A DNA stretch of 62,078 nt from Rhizobiaceae bacterium (GTDB lineage: Bacteria; Pseudomonadota; Alphaproteobacteria; Rhizobiales; Rhizobiaceae): the NCBI GenBank assembly GCA_017643495.1, contig JAEPNK010000004.1, positions 1 through 62,078 on the forward strand. The letters are read 5' to 3'. Positions 23,978 to 32,553 of the stretch are shown here, in pieces. The number at the start of each line of letters is the position of its first letter. Position 1 is the stretch's first letter. Both the position numbers and the translations under genes were made by a program. Below the pieces are notes generated by a model. The model saw only the letters and a program-made list of their open reading frames with translations. It ran no database searches and was not told the origin of the DNA.

Positions 23978-25027
23978 TCAGGCAATAAGTTCACGAAAAC
24001 CGGTCTGTTCCAGAACTTCAATTTGTCGAATGGCTTCCTGATAACCATGCTCAATGGATTCATTTGCCCTGTGAAAGTCGGACAAGCCGATATCACCAAC
24101 CCTTGGGCGCATGATGTAATCGGGGGGATCGCCAGCCATCCGCGACCGGACAATCCGGTCCTGTATGATATTGAACGATTCAATCATGATCCCGGTAATG
24201 CCAAGGCGTGAGGTTTTCTCACTTGCCACGGCGATATTGCCAAGGCCGAACGGAAGCCATGAACTGGCAGCTTCCTCGCTTGGAATCTCTCCTTCGGCAG
24301 CCTCAAGTTTGTGAATGTCCATGGAGGATGACCGCACGACCGCACATCGCCCTGCCGTATATCTGTCCAGATGAACCGCCACCACAACGCGGGCTTCATA
24401 GGCCCGGCACGCAGATATGGGGACAGGGTTTACGAGTGCTCCGTCAACCATAAGCCGGTTGAAATGTTCTACAGGCTGGAAAACACCGGGCAGGGCATAG
24501 GATGCCCTTATGCCTTGGGAAAGGGAGCCGGAGTTCAACCAAATTTCGGCGCCGCTTTTTATATCGGTCGCGATCGCGATAAACCTGCGGTCAAGGTCTT
24601 CTATTTCAAGGTGACCAATGTGTTCATCCATTTTGTCAGCAAGGCGTTTGCCGATAATCAGCCCGGATGAACGAAATGAGAAATCAATATAACGCAGCAG
24701 GTTTCGGCGTGTAATGGATCGGGCAAATTCCTCAAGTTCATCCAGTTTGCCAGCCAGATAACAGCCGCCTACCAGCGCTCCGATTGAGGTTCCTGCAATC
24801 ATGGAAACAGGAATTTTGGCTTCATCAATCGCCCTCATGACACCGATATGGGCCCAACCACGTGCGGCACCTCCGCCCAATGCAAGTGCAATTCCTTTTT
24901 TAGGAGGAATTTGCTTTTCCCGCATGAAGTCAACAGTCGTGACATTTTCAGCAATTGAAATCGTGTTCTCGGGCACAATAGTGTCCGGTCTTGCTTGCAG
25001 GTCTTGCTCTAGCGGTTCAGCTGACAT
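23978..25027 (-). CDS. Patatin-like phospholipase (NTE/RssA family)
   Basis: A 349-residue protein with a patatin domain from about residue 45. The oxyanion-hole motif is LGGGAARG (50-57), the nucleophile elbow is AGTSIGALVGG (Ser81) and the catalytic aspartate lies in MVDGALVNPVP. It ends with a helical tail (FHRANESIEHGYQEAIRQIE). Patatins of this type are lysophospholipases or phospholipase A enzymes. There is no signal peptide, so it is likely cytoplasmic or peripheral at the membrane. AAGGT stands before ATG 25027. The next gene on the minus strand (lysE) ends 130 nt upstream. Confidence 0.88.
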   Translation of the reverse strand: MSAEPLEQDLQARPDTIVPENTISIAENVTTVDFMREKQIPPKKGIALALGGGAARGWAHIGVMRAIDEAKIPVSMIAGTSIGALVGGCYLAGKLDELEEFARSITRRNLLRYIDFSFRSSGLIIGKRLADKMDEHIGHLEIEDLDRRFIAIATDIKSGAEIWLNSGSLSQGIRASYALPGVFQPVEHFNRLMVDGALVNPVPISACRAYEARVVVAVHLDRYTAGRCAVVRSSSMDIHKLEAAEGEIPSEEAASSWLPFGLGNIAVASEKTSRLGITGIMIESFNIIQDRIVRSRMAGDPPDYIMRPRVGDIGLSDFHRANESIEHGYQEAIRQIEVLEQTGFRELIA

Positions 25028-25157
25028 GAAACTTTACCTTGCTGTGAAAGAGAGTTCCTTCTCCTTCTTCATGGAACGCTGCCTCCTTGTATATATGCAG
25101 TATGACAGGAAAAACTTAAATTAAACTTGCAGTAAAATCGATGGCAGTATGCGGTGA

Positions 25158-25748
25158 TCAAATTTCCGCAATTACTGCCAATGCCACAATTACCAGCATG
25201 GAAACCGCCATGCTGATATTGATTGCCCTTTGAACATGGGTTGGCAAGTTGAGTTTTTTCAGGCTTGCGCCGGCGTAAAGCCACGCGAAATGCAGTGGAA
25301 TCCAGACCAGATTGAAAATGATGAACTTGATCACCGTTTCCTGGAGAAAACTGTCCGGCATGAAAGCGAAACCGGAAAATACTGTCGCATTAACCGCATA
25401 AGCCTTCGGGTTTATTGCCTGCAGCAGCAGTGCATCAATAAAACCCGGGACGCGGTCAGCCTTGATAAACGCGACTTCGTTTCCTGCGAGCGCAATCTTG
25501 AGCGCAAGATACATAAGGTATGACAAGGAGAGCACAAGAAGGATCTCCCTGAGATACGGCACTGAGAAAATCAGGGCTGCAAGACCGGATACTACAGCAA
25601 GTCCTACCAGAAAATTGCCGAGGCAAAGGCCGCAAAGAAAGCGGAGGCCGGATGAAAACCCAAACCCCGAACCAATGCCCGCAATGCTCAGTACGCCTGG
25701 TCCCGGAGTTGCGATCAGAAAGAAAACCGCCAGTGCGAAAGCTATCAT
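25158..25748 (-). CDS. LysE/RhtB-family amino acid exporter
   Basis: A 196-residue membrane protein of about six helices. The family signature is visible at the N-terminus: [22 protein letters not shown], with the conserved ATPGPG. The [13 protein letters not shown] motif in the middle is also typical. These proteins export lysine, threonine, homoserine or related metabolites; the substrate here is unknown. The start overlaps the hisI stop by 4 nt, so it is translated with hisI. That places an exporter within a histidine/folate biosynthesis group. Confidence 0.85.
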   Translation of the reverse strand: MIAFALAVFFLIATPGPGVLSIAGIGSGFGFSSGLRFLCGLCLGNFLVGLAVVSGLAALIFSVPYLREILLVLSLSYLMYLALKIALAGNEVAFIKADRVPGFIDALLLQAINPKAYAVNATVFSGFAFMPDSFLQETVIKFIIFNLVWIPLHFAWLYAGASLKKLNLPTHVQRAINISMAVSMLVIVALAVIAEI

Positions 25749-26158
25749 GAGTGGGATTTCTCGCTGACGACAAGATGATGTCCGGTATCATCATGTTTCA
25801 CCGACCGGAAAAAACAGCTCCGCGCACCGGTATGACACGCCGGGTTGCCGTCGACACTGACTTTGAGGATGACCGCATCCTGATCGCAATCAACAAGTAT
25901 TTCCCGTACCTGCTGAACATGACCGGACGTCGCCCCCTTGTGCCAGAGTTCCTGTCGAGACCGGCTCCAGAAATGGGATTGCCCTGTTTCAAGGGTTTTC
26001 TTCAATGCCTGCGCATTCATGTGCGCAAGCATCAGGATTTCCTGGCTTTCAAAGTCCTGCACAATTGCAGTTATGAGCCCGTCCGCATTAAAACGGGGAG
26101 CAAGAACACTACCATGCTCAAGCGTTTGCTTGTCATCAAGAGTTGGAAAGTCCGACAT
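25745..26158 (-). CDS. hisI: Phosphoribosyl-AMP cyclohydrolase
   Basis: A 137-residue single-domain HisI that opens the purine ring of phosphoribosyl-AMP in histidine synthesis. It has the motif [18 protein letters not shown], the metal site [11 protein letters not shown] and the cysteines of [11 protein letters not shown]. It is a stand-alone enzyme (no HisE domain), the usual arrangement in alphaproteobacteria. It lies 37 nt downstream of folE and overlaps the following lysE-type gene, so folE-hisI-lysE looks like one operon. Confidence 0.95.
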   Translation of the reverse strand: MSDFPTLDDKQTLEHGSVLAPRFNADGLITAIVQDFESQEILMLAHMNAQALKKTLETGQSHFWSRSRQELWHKGATSGHVQQVREILVDCDQDAVILKVSVDGNPACHTGARSCFFRSVKHDDTGHHLVVSEKSHS

Positions 26159-26195
26159 CGGTATTCCGGTGGTTGGGCCAAAAACCTCTTATGGG

Positions 26196-26852
26196 TCAGC
26201 CCGGGCTCATACGCAACATTTCCATGAAATTTTTCTGTTGGTCGGAATTGTTGTGAAACTCGCCGGTAAATGCGGTCGTGAAAGTGTGCGACCCATGTTT
26301 CTTGATGCCGCGCATGGCCATGCACATGTGCTCGGCTTCAATAAGGATTGCCACTCCACGTGGGTTCAGTGCACCGTCAATTGTGTGGGCGATCTGTGCC
26401 GTCATGTTTTCCTGCGTCTGAAGGCGCTTGGCAAAAATGTCTACCGTGCGGGCAATTTTGGAAAGGCCAAGCACCTTGCCGTCTGGCAGGTAGGCAACAT
26501 GTGCCTTGCCAATGATCGGAACCATGTGATGTTCACAATGCGAATGGAAGGGAATATCGCGCACAAGAACCATGTCGTCATAACCGCCCACTTCCTCAAA
26601 AGTGCGGCCAAGGACTTCACGTGCATTCAGTTCATAACCGGAGAAAAGTTCCTTGTAGGCTTTTGCGACACGACGCGGCGTGTCAACAAGTCCTTCACGA
26701 TCAACATCCTCTCCTATCCAGCGCAACAGTGTTCGCACTGCTTCTTCGGCTTCTTCTTGGCTGGGTCTTTCATCCGGTCCAAGAATTTTACGGTTTTCCA
26801 CTTCTTTCAGGCTATCAAGAATGGCGTCCATGCCAATCTCCTTTGCAGACAT
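26196..26852 (-). CDS. folE: GTP cyclohydrolase I (type IA)
   Basis: A 218-residue enzyme forming dihydroneopterin triphosphate, the first step of tetrahydrofolate synthesis. The zinc site is complete: Cys and His in [10 protein letters not shown] and the second Cys in [32 protein letters not shown] and [10 protein letters not shown] are hallmark sequences. GGAG precedes ATG 26852 at good spacing. It is divergent from the Fe-S scaffold gene, and the 337-bp intergenic region holds an inverted repeat (26948-26975). Confidence 0.95.
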   Translation of the reverse strand: MSAKEIGMDAILDSLKEVENRKILGPDERPSQEEAEEAVRTLLRWIGEDVDREGLVDTPRRVAKAYKELFSGYELNAREVLGRTFEEVGGYDDMVLVRDIPFHSHCEHHMVPIIGKAHVAYLPDGKVLGLSKIARTVDIFAKRLQTQENMTAQIAHTIDGALNPRGVAILIEAEHMCMAMRGIKKHGSHTFTTAFTGEFHNNSDQQKNFMEMLRMSPG

Positions 26853-27189
26853 ATGTTAAACTCCGCGTCAATGATCGGTGTCGGACCAGTCGCAGCCGTT
26901 TACGCCTGAAGGAGCGGGAAGGCCTTGGCCGGGTTCCGGGGCTTGCAAATTACAACTGCATAAGTGGTTGTAATTATTCGGCACGGTGACCTGACAATTT
27001 CTGCATATAGTATTTTGAACCCTATGCTCAATCAGATTCGCAAAAAAGAATGCCGATGAACAATCCCAAAACGCCAAAATTCAATCAATTTCAGGTCGAG
27101 TTTTCGTGATCAAAAGCCTATATGCTAGATACGAGAATAAAATAAAATGGGTCAATTGCATGGCAGATGAAGGTGAGCGGTAAAGAATC
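26853..27189. other. Divergent promoter region of folE and the Fe-S scaffold gene
   Basis: No gene is seen in these 337 bp. The main feature is a perfect 9-bp inverted repeat at 26948-26975, annotated separately. A second weaker repeat, GCATA with TATGC, lies at about 27002-27026. The part closest to the scaffold gene is AT-rich and probably holds its promoter. Confidence 0.4.
26948..26975. promoter_or_regulatory. Perfect inverted repeat, candidate operator
   Basis: AATTACAAC (26948-26956) and GTTGTAATT (26967-26975) are perfect 9-bp arms with a 10-nt spacer, in the divergent promoter region of folE and the Fe-S scaffold gene. Arm length and spacing match a dimeric repressor spanning two to three helical turns. 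The sequence does not match the Fur, Zur or IscR sites I know in alphaproteobacteria. Confidence 0.5.
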
Positions 27190-27633
27190 ATGCTGAATGA
27201 TGTCTACAATTCGAAAATTCTCGAATACGCGGGAAACATCAGCCATCTGGGAGAACTTGAAAATCCGGATGCCCGATCACGAGCCCATTCAAAACTCTGT
27301 GGTTCAACGGTTGATGTCACACTGAATATGGAAGGCGACAAGGTCACGGACTTCGCCCACAATGTAAAGGCATGTGCACTTGGGCAGGCTTCCTCCTCCA
27401 TCATGGCAAGTGTGATAATCGGCTCCAGTGCTTCAGACCTGCGCCAATTGCGTGACACGATGTATGCGATGTTAAAGGAAGAGGGTGCTCCACCATCGGG
27501 CAGGTTTGAAGCTTTCCGTTTTCTTGAGCCTGTTCGCGAATACAAGGCAAGGCATGCCTCCACGCTTCTTACATTTGATGCTGTGATAGATTGTCTGGAC
27601 CAGATTGAACAAGCCAGACATGCAGCGGAGTGA
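27190..27633 (+). CDS. Iron-sulfur cluster assembly scaffold protein (IscU/SufU-like)
   Basis: A 147-residue IscU/NifU N-terminal-like protein. Two cluster-binding cysteines are clear: Cys37 (AHSKLCGSTV) and Cys62 (VKACALGQASSSIMAS). The third cysteine (VIDCLDQIE, about 135) sits near the C-terminus. It is the alphaproteobacterial type associated with SUF systems. GQASSSIM is the conserved helix. The yidD gene starts 14 nt before its stop, so the two are translated together. Confidence 0.88.
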   Translation: MLNDVYNSKILEYAGNISHLGELENPDARSRAHSKLCGSTVDVTLNMEGDKVTDFAHNVKACALGQASSSIMASVIIGSSASDLRQLRDTMYAMLKEEGAPPSGRFEAFRFLEPVREYKARHASTLLTFDAVIDCLDQIEQARHAAE

Positions 27634-28006
27634 AGGTGCTCCTGTTTTGTCCCATCCTGAATCGAAATTTGAGAAGAATGAATCAGCATCTCAACTGACT
27701 GCAGCAAGCAATTGTAAGAAAAAGACAAATTCCAGCAATCGTAATTGGCAGGGAACGTGGCGCAAGACACCAGGCAGGCTATTGGGTGTTTCTCTCATCA
27801 GGTTGTACCAGCTTACCTTGTCCGGATTTGTGGGGCATTCCTGCCGTCACCAGCCGACCTGTTCCGAATATGGCTATGAGGCAATCGCCCGATACGGTCT
27901 CTTGACCGGCAGTTTTCTGACTGCCAAGCGGGTTGCCAAATGCGGCCCCTGGGGTACAAGCGGCTTTGATCCAGTGCCACACCAAGACAGGACAGTGAAT
28001 GAATAA
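27620..28006 (+). CDS. yidD: Membrane protein insertion efficiency factor YidD
   Basis: A 128-residue protein whose C-terminal 80 residues are YidD: LGVSLIRLYQLTLSGFVGHSCRHQPTCSEYGYEAIARYGLL and KCGPWGTSGFDPVP. It helps YidC-mediated insertion of inner-membrane proteins and attaches to the membrane through an amphipathic helix. The N-terminal extension of about 45 residues is long for the family. ATG 27620 is preferred over TTG 27605; the gene overlaps the scaffold gene by 14 nt and the asparaginase start by 8 nt. Confidence 0.88.
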   Translation: MQRSEGAPVLSHPESKFEKNESASQLTAASNCKKKTNSSNRNWQGTWRKTPGRLLGVSLIRLYQLTLSGFVGHSCRHQPTCSEYGYEAIARYGLLTGSFLTAKRVAKCGPWGTSGFDPVPHQDRTVNE

Positions 28007-28997
28007 CCCTGCAGCCATTGTTGAAGTGCTTCGAGGAAATGCAGTCGAGAGCAGGCATGAAGTGGATATCATTGTCGCGGATGTCGAGGGGAGTATCCAC
28101 ACAGTGTTTGGTGATGTGGATCGCGGTGTTTTTCCCAGGTCTTCAATCAAGTCGCTGCAGGCTTTGCCGTTGATTGAATCCGGTGCCGCTGATGCATACG
28201 GATTTGAGGATCGCCACCTTGCGCTCGCATGCGCCTCCCACAATGGTCAGCCGCTACATGTGGATGCTGCGGAAACCATGCTGGACAGGGCCGGTGTCGC
28301 GGCCACATGCCTTGAATGTGGCGCTCAATTGCCGAAACATCCTGAAGATCAGGCAGAGCTCGCCAGAACAGGCACAATTGCAACAGCAATTCACAACAAT
28401 TGCTCCGGTAAACATGCGGGATTTCTTGCCTTTGCAAAGCACGCAGGCCTTGAAAAAAGAGGCTATGCAGGCTTTGGTCATCCCGTTCAGAAGGAAATCG
28501 CCGGAGTTCTTGAGGCTGTGACGGGTGCCCGGCACGGGCCTGACAATTACGGCATCGACGGATGTTCAATCCCGACCTACGAAATTGGCCTTTCCAAACT
28601 GGCCATTGCATACGCCAAATTTGGGGTTGGTGCCGATAAAAGCACACTCAGGTCAAAGTCCATGCTGCGCTTGCGGGATGCGTGCATGCGACACCCGGAA
28701 ATGGTTGCCGGTGACAGGCGCGTATGCACACAATTGATGCAGGCCTTGCCCGGCCGTGCCTTTGTTAAGGTGGGGGCAGAAGGCGTTTATACAGCCTCCT
28801 TACCCGAAAAGGGCTTGGGAATTGCGATGAAAGCTCGTGATGGCAGTTTCAGGGCGGTTGAAGTTGCGGTTTCCACGCTCATGGCAAACTTGATCACTTT
28901 GAGTGAACAGGAGGCAGCGGCGATGCAGGCACTGGTCAGACCGGTTTTGTACAACTGGAACGGTCTCGAAGTCGGTCAATTGAGGATGGCACAATGA
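27999..28997 (+). CDS. L-asparaginase, Rhizobium etli (ReAV/AnsA) class
   Basis: A 332-residue asparaginase of the third structural class (Pfam asparaginase_II). The residues known to be catalytic in R. etli ReAV line up by number: Ser48 and Lys51 (RSSIK), Ser80 (CASH), Cys135 and Lys138 (NNCSGK), and Cys189 (DGCS); a lysine in AFVKVGAEGV is the other tandem member. The cysteines and Lys138 form a zinc site in that enzyme. It hydrolyses asparagine to aspartate and ammonia in the cytoplasm. It starts inside yidD. Confidence 0.9.
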   Translation: MNNPAAIVEVLRGNAVESRHEVDIIVADVEGSIHTVFGDVDRGVFPRSSIKSLQALPLIESGAADAYGFEDRHLALACASHNGQPLHVDAAETMLDRAGVAATCLECGAQLPKHPEDQAELARTGTIATAIHNNCSGKHAGFLAFAKHAGLEKRGYAGFGHPVQKEIAGVLEAVTGARHGPDNYGIDGCSIPTYEIGLSKLAIAYAKFGVGADKSTLRSKSMLRLRDACMRHPEMVAGDRRVCTQLMQALPGRAFVKVGAEGVYTASLPEKGLGIAMKARDGSFRAVEVAVSTLMANLITLSEQEAAAMQALVRPVLYNWNGLEVGQLRMAQ

Positions 28998-29007
28998 GGC
29001 TTGCTGT

Positions 29008-29637
29008 TTGACCTTCGCAAAGGCGTTGACCAGATATGGCAAATACCTGCTCTGGTTCATCCTTGCTTTCCCGTCCTGGCAATATCTGGGCGAGTTCTTC
29101 TGGCCGGACCGTTACTATCCGGAAATGATGGAGAAATCAGGCGTTCTTTCCATGCAGTTGCTAGTGGTAACCCTTGCTGTTTCGCCAGCAGCACTGCTCC
29201 TCAAACGCTTTGCGCTGTCAAAACAGCTTGCGCTTTGGCTCGTCCGCAGTCGGCGCTATTTGGGACTGGCCGGATTTTTCTATGCTGTGATCCATACTGC
29301 GCTCTATATCCGTCAGACCTATGATTTCGAACTGATGTGGCTAGAGGCCTTCACCTGGGCATTCGGAACGGGGTGGCTTGCTTTGCTGATGCTTGTTCTT
29401 TTGGCGATAACATCAAACGGACTGTCAGTGAGAAGGCTGGGAAAATGGTGGAAGCGTCTTCAGAAATTGTCTTACTTGGTGATGATACTGGGGTTTGCCC
29501 ATTGGTTGCTTCTTGATTTCTTTATTGACAGCGCATTGGTCTGGATTGTCATGCTTCTGGTTGCAAAGACGGTCCAGATCATGTTTCGTCTTACAGACAG
29601 GTGCCAACCAACAGCTACAGAAAAGATAGCCACATGA
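29008..29637 (+). CDS. msrQ: Ferric-reductase-like membrane protein, MsrQ type
   Basis: A 209-residue haem-binding membrane protein with about six helices: one near residues 13-28, then helices at about 48-64, 83-100, 112-133, 152-172 and 176-190. Histidines in YAVIHTALY and GFAHWLLLDFF are the probable haem ligands. The family (YedZ/MsrQ) passes electrons from quinone to the periplasmic methionine sulfoxide reductase MsrP. No msrP is visible here, so either it is elsewhere or this protein serves another acceptor. TTG 29008 is used, with GAGG about 8 nt upstream; no ATG fits the frame. The stop overlaps the rlmJ start. Confidence 0.82.
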   Translation: MTFAKALTRYGKYLLWFILAFPSWQYLGEFFWPDRYYPEMMEKSGVLSMQLLVVTLAVSPAALLLKRFALSKQLALWLVRSRRYLGLAGFFYAVIHTALYIRQTYDFELMWLEAFTWAFGTGWLALLMLVLLAITSNGLSVRRLGKWWKRLQKLSYLVMILGFAHWLLLDFFIDSALVWIVMLLVAKTVQIMFRLTDRCQPTATEKIAT

Positions 29638-30494
29638 ATTACAGGCATGCGTACCATGCTGGCAACTTTGCCGATGTGGTGAAACACATCATCCTTTCAC
29701 GGGTCATCCTTTACATGCAGAGAAAGGATGCCGCGTTTCGCTTGCTGGATACCCATGCAGGCATCGGATGGTATGACCTGACTTCTGACGAAGCGCAAAA
29801 AACAGGTGAATGGCACAACGGCATAAAAAGGCTGCTGGACGCTGAGGGTGATGCACCGGAAAACATCAAACAACTTGTTGAGCCGTTTATGGCCGTGGTC
29901 AAGTCGCACTTGTCCAATGGTGAACTTGCAAACTATCCGGGTTCGCCAGTTCTCGCCCGCAAACTGTTCCGCAAACAGGACCGACTAACTGCCCTCGAAT
30001 TGCACGATGAGGATTTCGTAAGATTGAAAGCCTGTTTTGATGGAGATTATCAGGCAAGAATTACCCATCTTGATGGCTGGTTGGGACTAAAATCACACCT
30101 GCCGCCAAAAGAGCGCCGTGGTATTACGCTGGTTGATCCTCCATTTGAGGTATTTCATGAATTCTTCAACCACCTCAAGGGGTTGAAAGAAGGATATGAG
30201 CGCTTTGCGACCGGAACCTTCATGCTTTGGTACCCCGTTAAGAACCGCAAGGCATGCGATGAATTCCGGTCAGAACTGAAGGCGCTCAAAATACCTGCGA
30301 TTCTTGATACAAGTCTTGAAATCAGGAAACAGGGGCGGGACAAGACCTTCGACGGCACCGGTTTGGTGATCGTCAATCCGCCGTACACGCTGGAAGCCGA
30401 GCTGAAACAACTCATGCCCTGGCTCGTCAAAACCCTTGAGGAGCAACCAGGCAAGGGAAGTTACCGTATTGAATGGTTGGCAAAGGCTCCCTGA
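29634..30494 (+). CDS. rlmJ: 23S rRNA (adenine(2030)-N6)-methyltransferase
   Basis: A 286-residue SAM-dependent methyltransferase. It begins with the family-defining MNYRHAYHAGNFADVVKHII, has a DTHAGIGWYDL SAM-binding motif, and the catalytic VDPPFE (counterpart of DPPY). FMLWYPVK and GSGLVIVNPPYTLE-like sequences (here TGLVIVNPPYTLE) finish the pattern. RlmJ methylates A2030 of 23S rRNA before ribosome assembly. ATG 29634 overlaps the msrQ stop by 4 nt, indicating translational coupling. Confidence 0.92.
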   Translation: MNYRHAYHAGNFADVVKHIILSRVILYMQRKDAAFRLLDTHAGIGWYDLTSDEAQKTGEWHNGIKRLLDAEGDAPENIKQLVEPFMAVVKSHLSNGELANYPGSPVLARKLFRKQDRLTALELHDEDFVRLKACFDGDYQARITHLDGWLGLKSHLPPKERRGITLVDPPFEVFHEFFNHLKGLKEGYERFATGTFMLWYPVKNRKACDEFRSELKALKIPAILDTSLEIRKQGRDKTFDGTGLVIVNPPYTLEAELKQLMPWLVKTLEEQPGKGSYRIEWLAKAP

Positions 30495-30603
30495 GCCGGC
30501 AGGCTGTCCTTGCGAGGCTTGGCAAAATCGCCTAAACACCCCAAACATATATCGATCAACCACCCGCGCTCGTTAGCGGGACTGGACAAAAGGATGCGAC
30601 GCC

Positions 30604-32553
30604 ATGTCAGCCATTTCCCTCACATTTCCCGATGGATCAAAACGCGAGTTTGAAGGCGGTGTAACCGGCCTTGAAGTTGCCGAATCCATAGCAAAATCAC
30701 TGGCCAAGAAATCTGTCGCCTATGCGATTGACGGAGAGTTGCGTGACCTGAGCGACCCGATTGAGCAGGATGGCTCGATTGAACTTGTGACACGAAGCGA
30801 TGAGAAGGCACTGGAGTTGATCCGGCATGATTGTGCGCACGTCATGGCGGAGGCTGTCCAGAAGCTTTGGCCCGACACCCAGGTTACCATCGGGCCGGTT
30901 ATCGAGAACGGCTTTTATTACGACTTCGCAAGAGACGAGCCGTTTACACCTGATGACCTGCCTCTCATTGAAAAGGAAATGCGCAACATCATCAAGCGCA
31001 ATGAGCGCTTCACAAAGGAGTTCTGGTCGCGGGATGAAGCGAAAAAGTATTTCGCTGAAAAAGGCGAAAGCTACAAGGTGGAACTTGTTGATGCCATTCC
31101 CGAAGATCAGGAGTTGAAAATTTACCGGCAAGGGGAGTGGCTTGACCTCTGTCGCGGACCGCACATGCGCTCAACCGGCGATGTTGGAACAGCATTCAAA
31201 CTGATGAGTGTTGCCGGCGCATACTGGCGCGGAGACTCCGACAACGCCATGCTGACCCGTATTTACGGAACTGCGTGGGCAGATGAGAAGCAATTGCGTG
31301 AATATATGTTCATGCGTGAAGAGGCAGAAAAACGTGATCACCGCAAACTGGGCCGCGAAATGGACCTTTTCCATTTCCAGGAAGAAGGCCCGGGTGTCGT
31401 CTTCTGGCATTCGAAGGGATGGACGATTTTTCAGAAACTGGTCAATTACATGCGCCGGCGCCTGGAAGGCACATATGAGGAGGTGAATGCTCCTCAAATC
31501 CTCGACAAGGCAATGTGGGAAACATCCGGCCATTGGGGCTGGTACCACGAGAACATGTTCGTCACGACAACAGAGGATGACCGGACATTTGCAATCAAGC
31601 CCATGAATTGCCCCGGCCATGTTGCCATATTCAAGCACGGGCTGAAAAGTTATCGCGAGTTGCCTGTACGGCTTGCCGAGTTTGGTAATGTGCATCGCTA
31701 TGAACCTTCCGGTGCCCTGCATGGCCTCATGCGTGTCCGTGGCTTCACGCAGGATGATGCCCATGTGTTCTGTACCGAGGAACAGATGGAAGCCGAATGT
31801 CTCAGGATCAATGAATTGATCCTGTCGACTTACCGCGATTTCGGTTTTGAGGAATTTACCGTGCTTCTTTCCACACGTCCTGAAAAGCGCGTGGGCAATG
31901 ACGCCAGCTGGGACCATGCAGAACAAGTCATGATGAAGGTGCTGGACAAAATCGAGGCCGATTCCGGAGGAGCTATCAAAACCGGTATCAACCCTGGGGA
32001 AGGGGCCTTTTACGGACCGAAATTCGAATATGTCCTCAAGGATGCGATCGGGCGGATTTGGCAATGTGGTACAACCCAGATTGATTTCAATCTTCCAGAA
32101 AGATTTGGCGCCTTCTACATAGACAGTGACAGCAACAAGAAGCAGCCTGTCATGATTCACAGGGCAATCTGTGGTTCTATGGAACGGTTTCTCGGAATTC
32201 TTATCGAGAACTTTGCCGGTCATTTCCCGTTGTGGCTTGCCCCGCAGCAGGTTGTTGTTGCAACCATTACCTCTGAAGCAAATGACTATGCGGACAAGGT
32301 GGTAGAGACACTTCGCAAAGCCGGGCTCAGTGCATCTTCTGATACCAGAAACGAGAAGATCAATTACAAGGTGCGTGAGCACTCACTGGCCAAAGTTCCC
32401 GTAATCCTGGTGTGCGGCATGCGCGAGGCAGAGGAGAACAGCGTGAATATTCGCCGGTTGGGTTCTCGTGAACAGACACCCATGAAACTGGATGAAGCCG
32501 TCGCCGCACTGATTGAAGAGGCAACACCTCCAGACCTGAAAGCAGCAGGCTGA
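30604..32553 (+). CDS. thrS: Threonyl-tRNA synthetase
   Basis: A 649-residue class II synthetase. Domains in order: TGS (1-62), the editing domain with HDCAH at 75-79 and DLCRGPH, the class II catalytic core ([11 protein letters not shown], the motif 2 loop [14 protein letters not shown], and [15 protein letters not shown] as motif 3) and the anticodon-binding domain from about 545. The zinc cysteine and histidine of the active site lie in the PMNCPGH segment and nearby. It charges tRNA-Thr and edits Ser-tRNA-Thr. No T-box or other leader is evident in the 109-bp gap after rlmJ. The stop overlaps the next gene by 1 nt (TGATG). Confidence 0.95.
   Translation: MSAISLTFPDGSKREFEGGVTGLEVAESIAKSLAKKSVAYAIDGELRDLSDPIEQDGSIELVTRSDEKALELIRHDCAHVMAEAVQKLWPDTQVTIGPVIENGFYYDFARDEPFTPDDLPLIEKEMRNIIKRNERFTKEFWSRDEAKKYFAEKGESYKVELVDAIPEDQELKIYRQGEWLDLCRGPHMRSTGDVGTAFKLMSVAGAYWRGDSDNAMLTRIYGTAWADEKQLREYMFMREEAEKRDHRKLGREMDLFHFQEEGPGVVFWHSKGWTIFQKLVNYMRRRLEGTYEEVNAPQILDKAMWETSGHWGWYHENMFVTTTEDDRTFAIKPMNCPGHVAIFKHGLKSYRELPVRLAEFGNVHRYEPSGALHGLMRVRGFTQDDAHVFCTEEQMEAECLRINELILSTYRDFGFEEFTVLLSTRPEKRVGNDASWDHAEQVMMKVLDKIEADSGGAIKTGINPGEGAFYGPKFEYVLKDAIGRIWQCGTTQIDFNLPERFGAFYIDSDSNKKQPVMIHRAICGSMERFLGILIENFAGHFPLWLAPQQVVVATITSEANDYADKVVETLRKAGLSASSDTRNEKINYKVREHSLAKVPVILVCGMREAEENSVNIRRLGSREQTPMKLDEAVAALIEEATPPDLKAAG

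Noticed and set aside
31171-32382. 403-codon minus-strand frame opposite thrS
   Set aside because: It lies completely opposite a conserved gene, shows no protein family and is a product of codon use in thrS.
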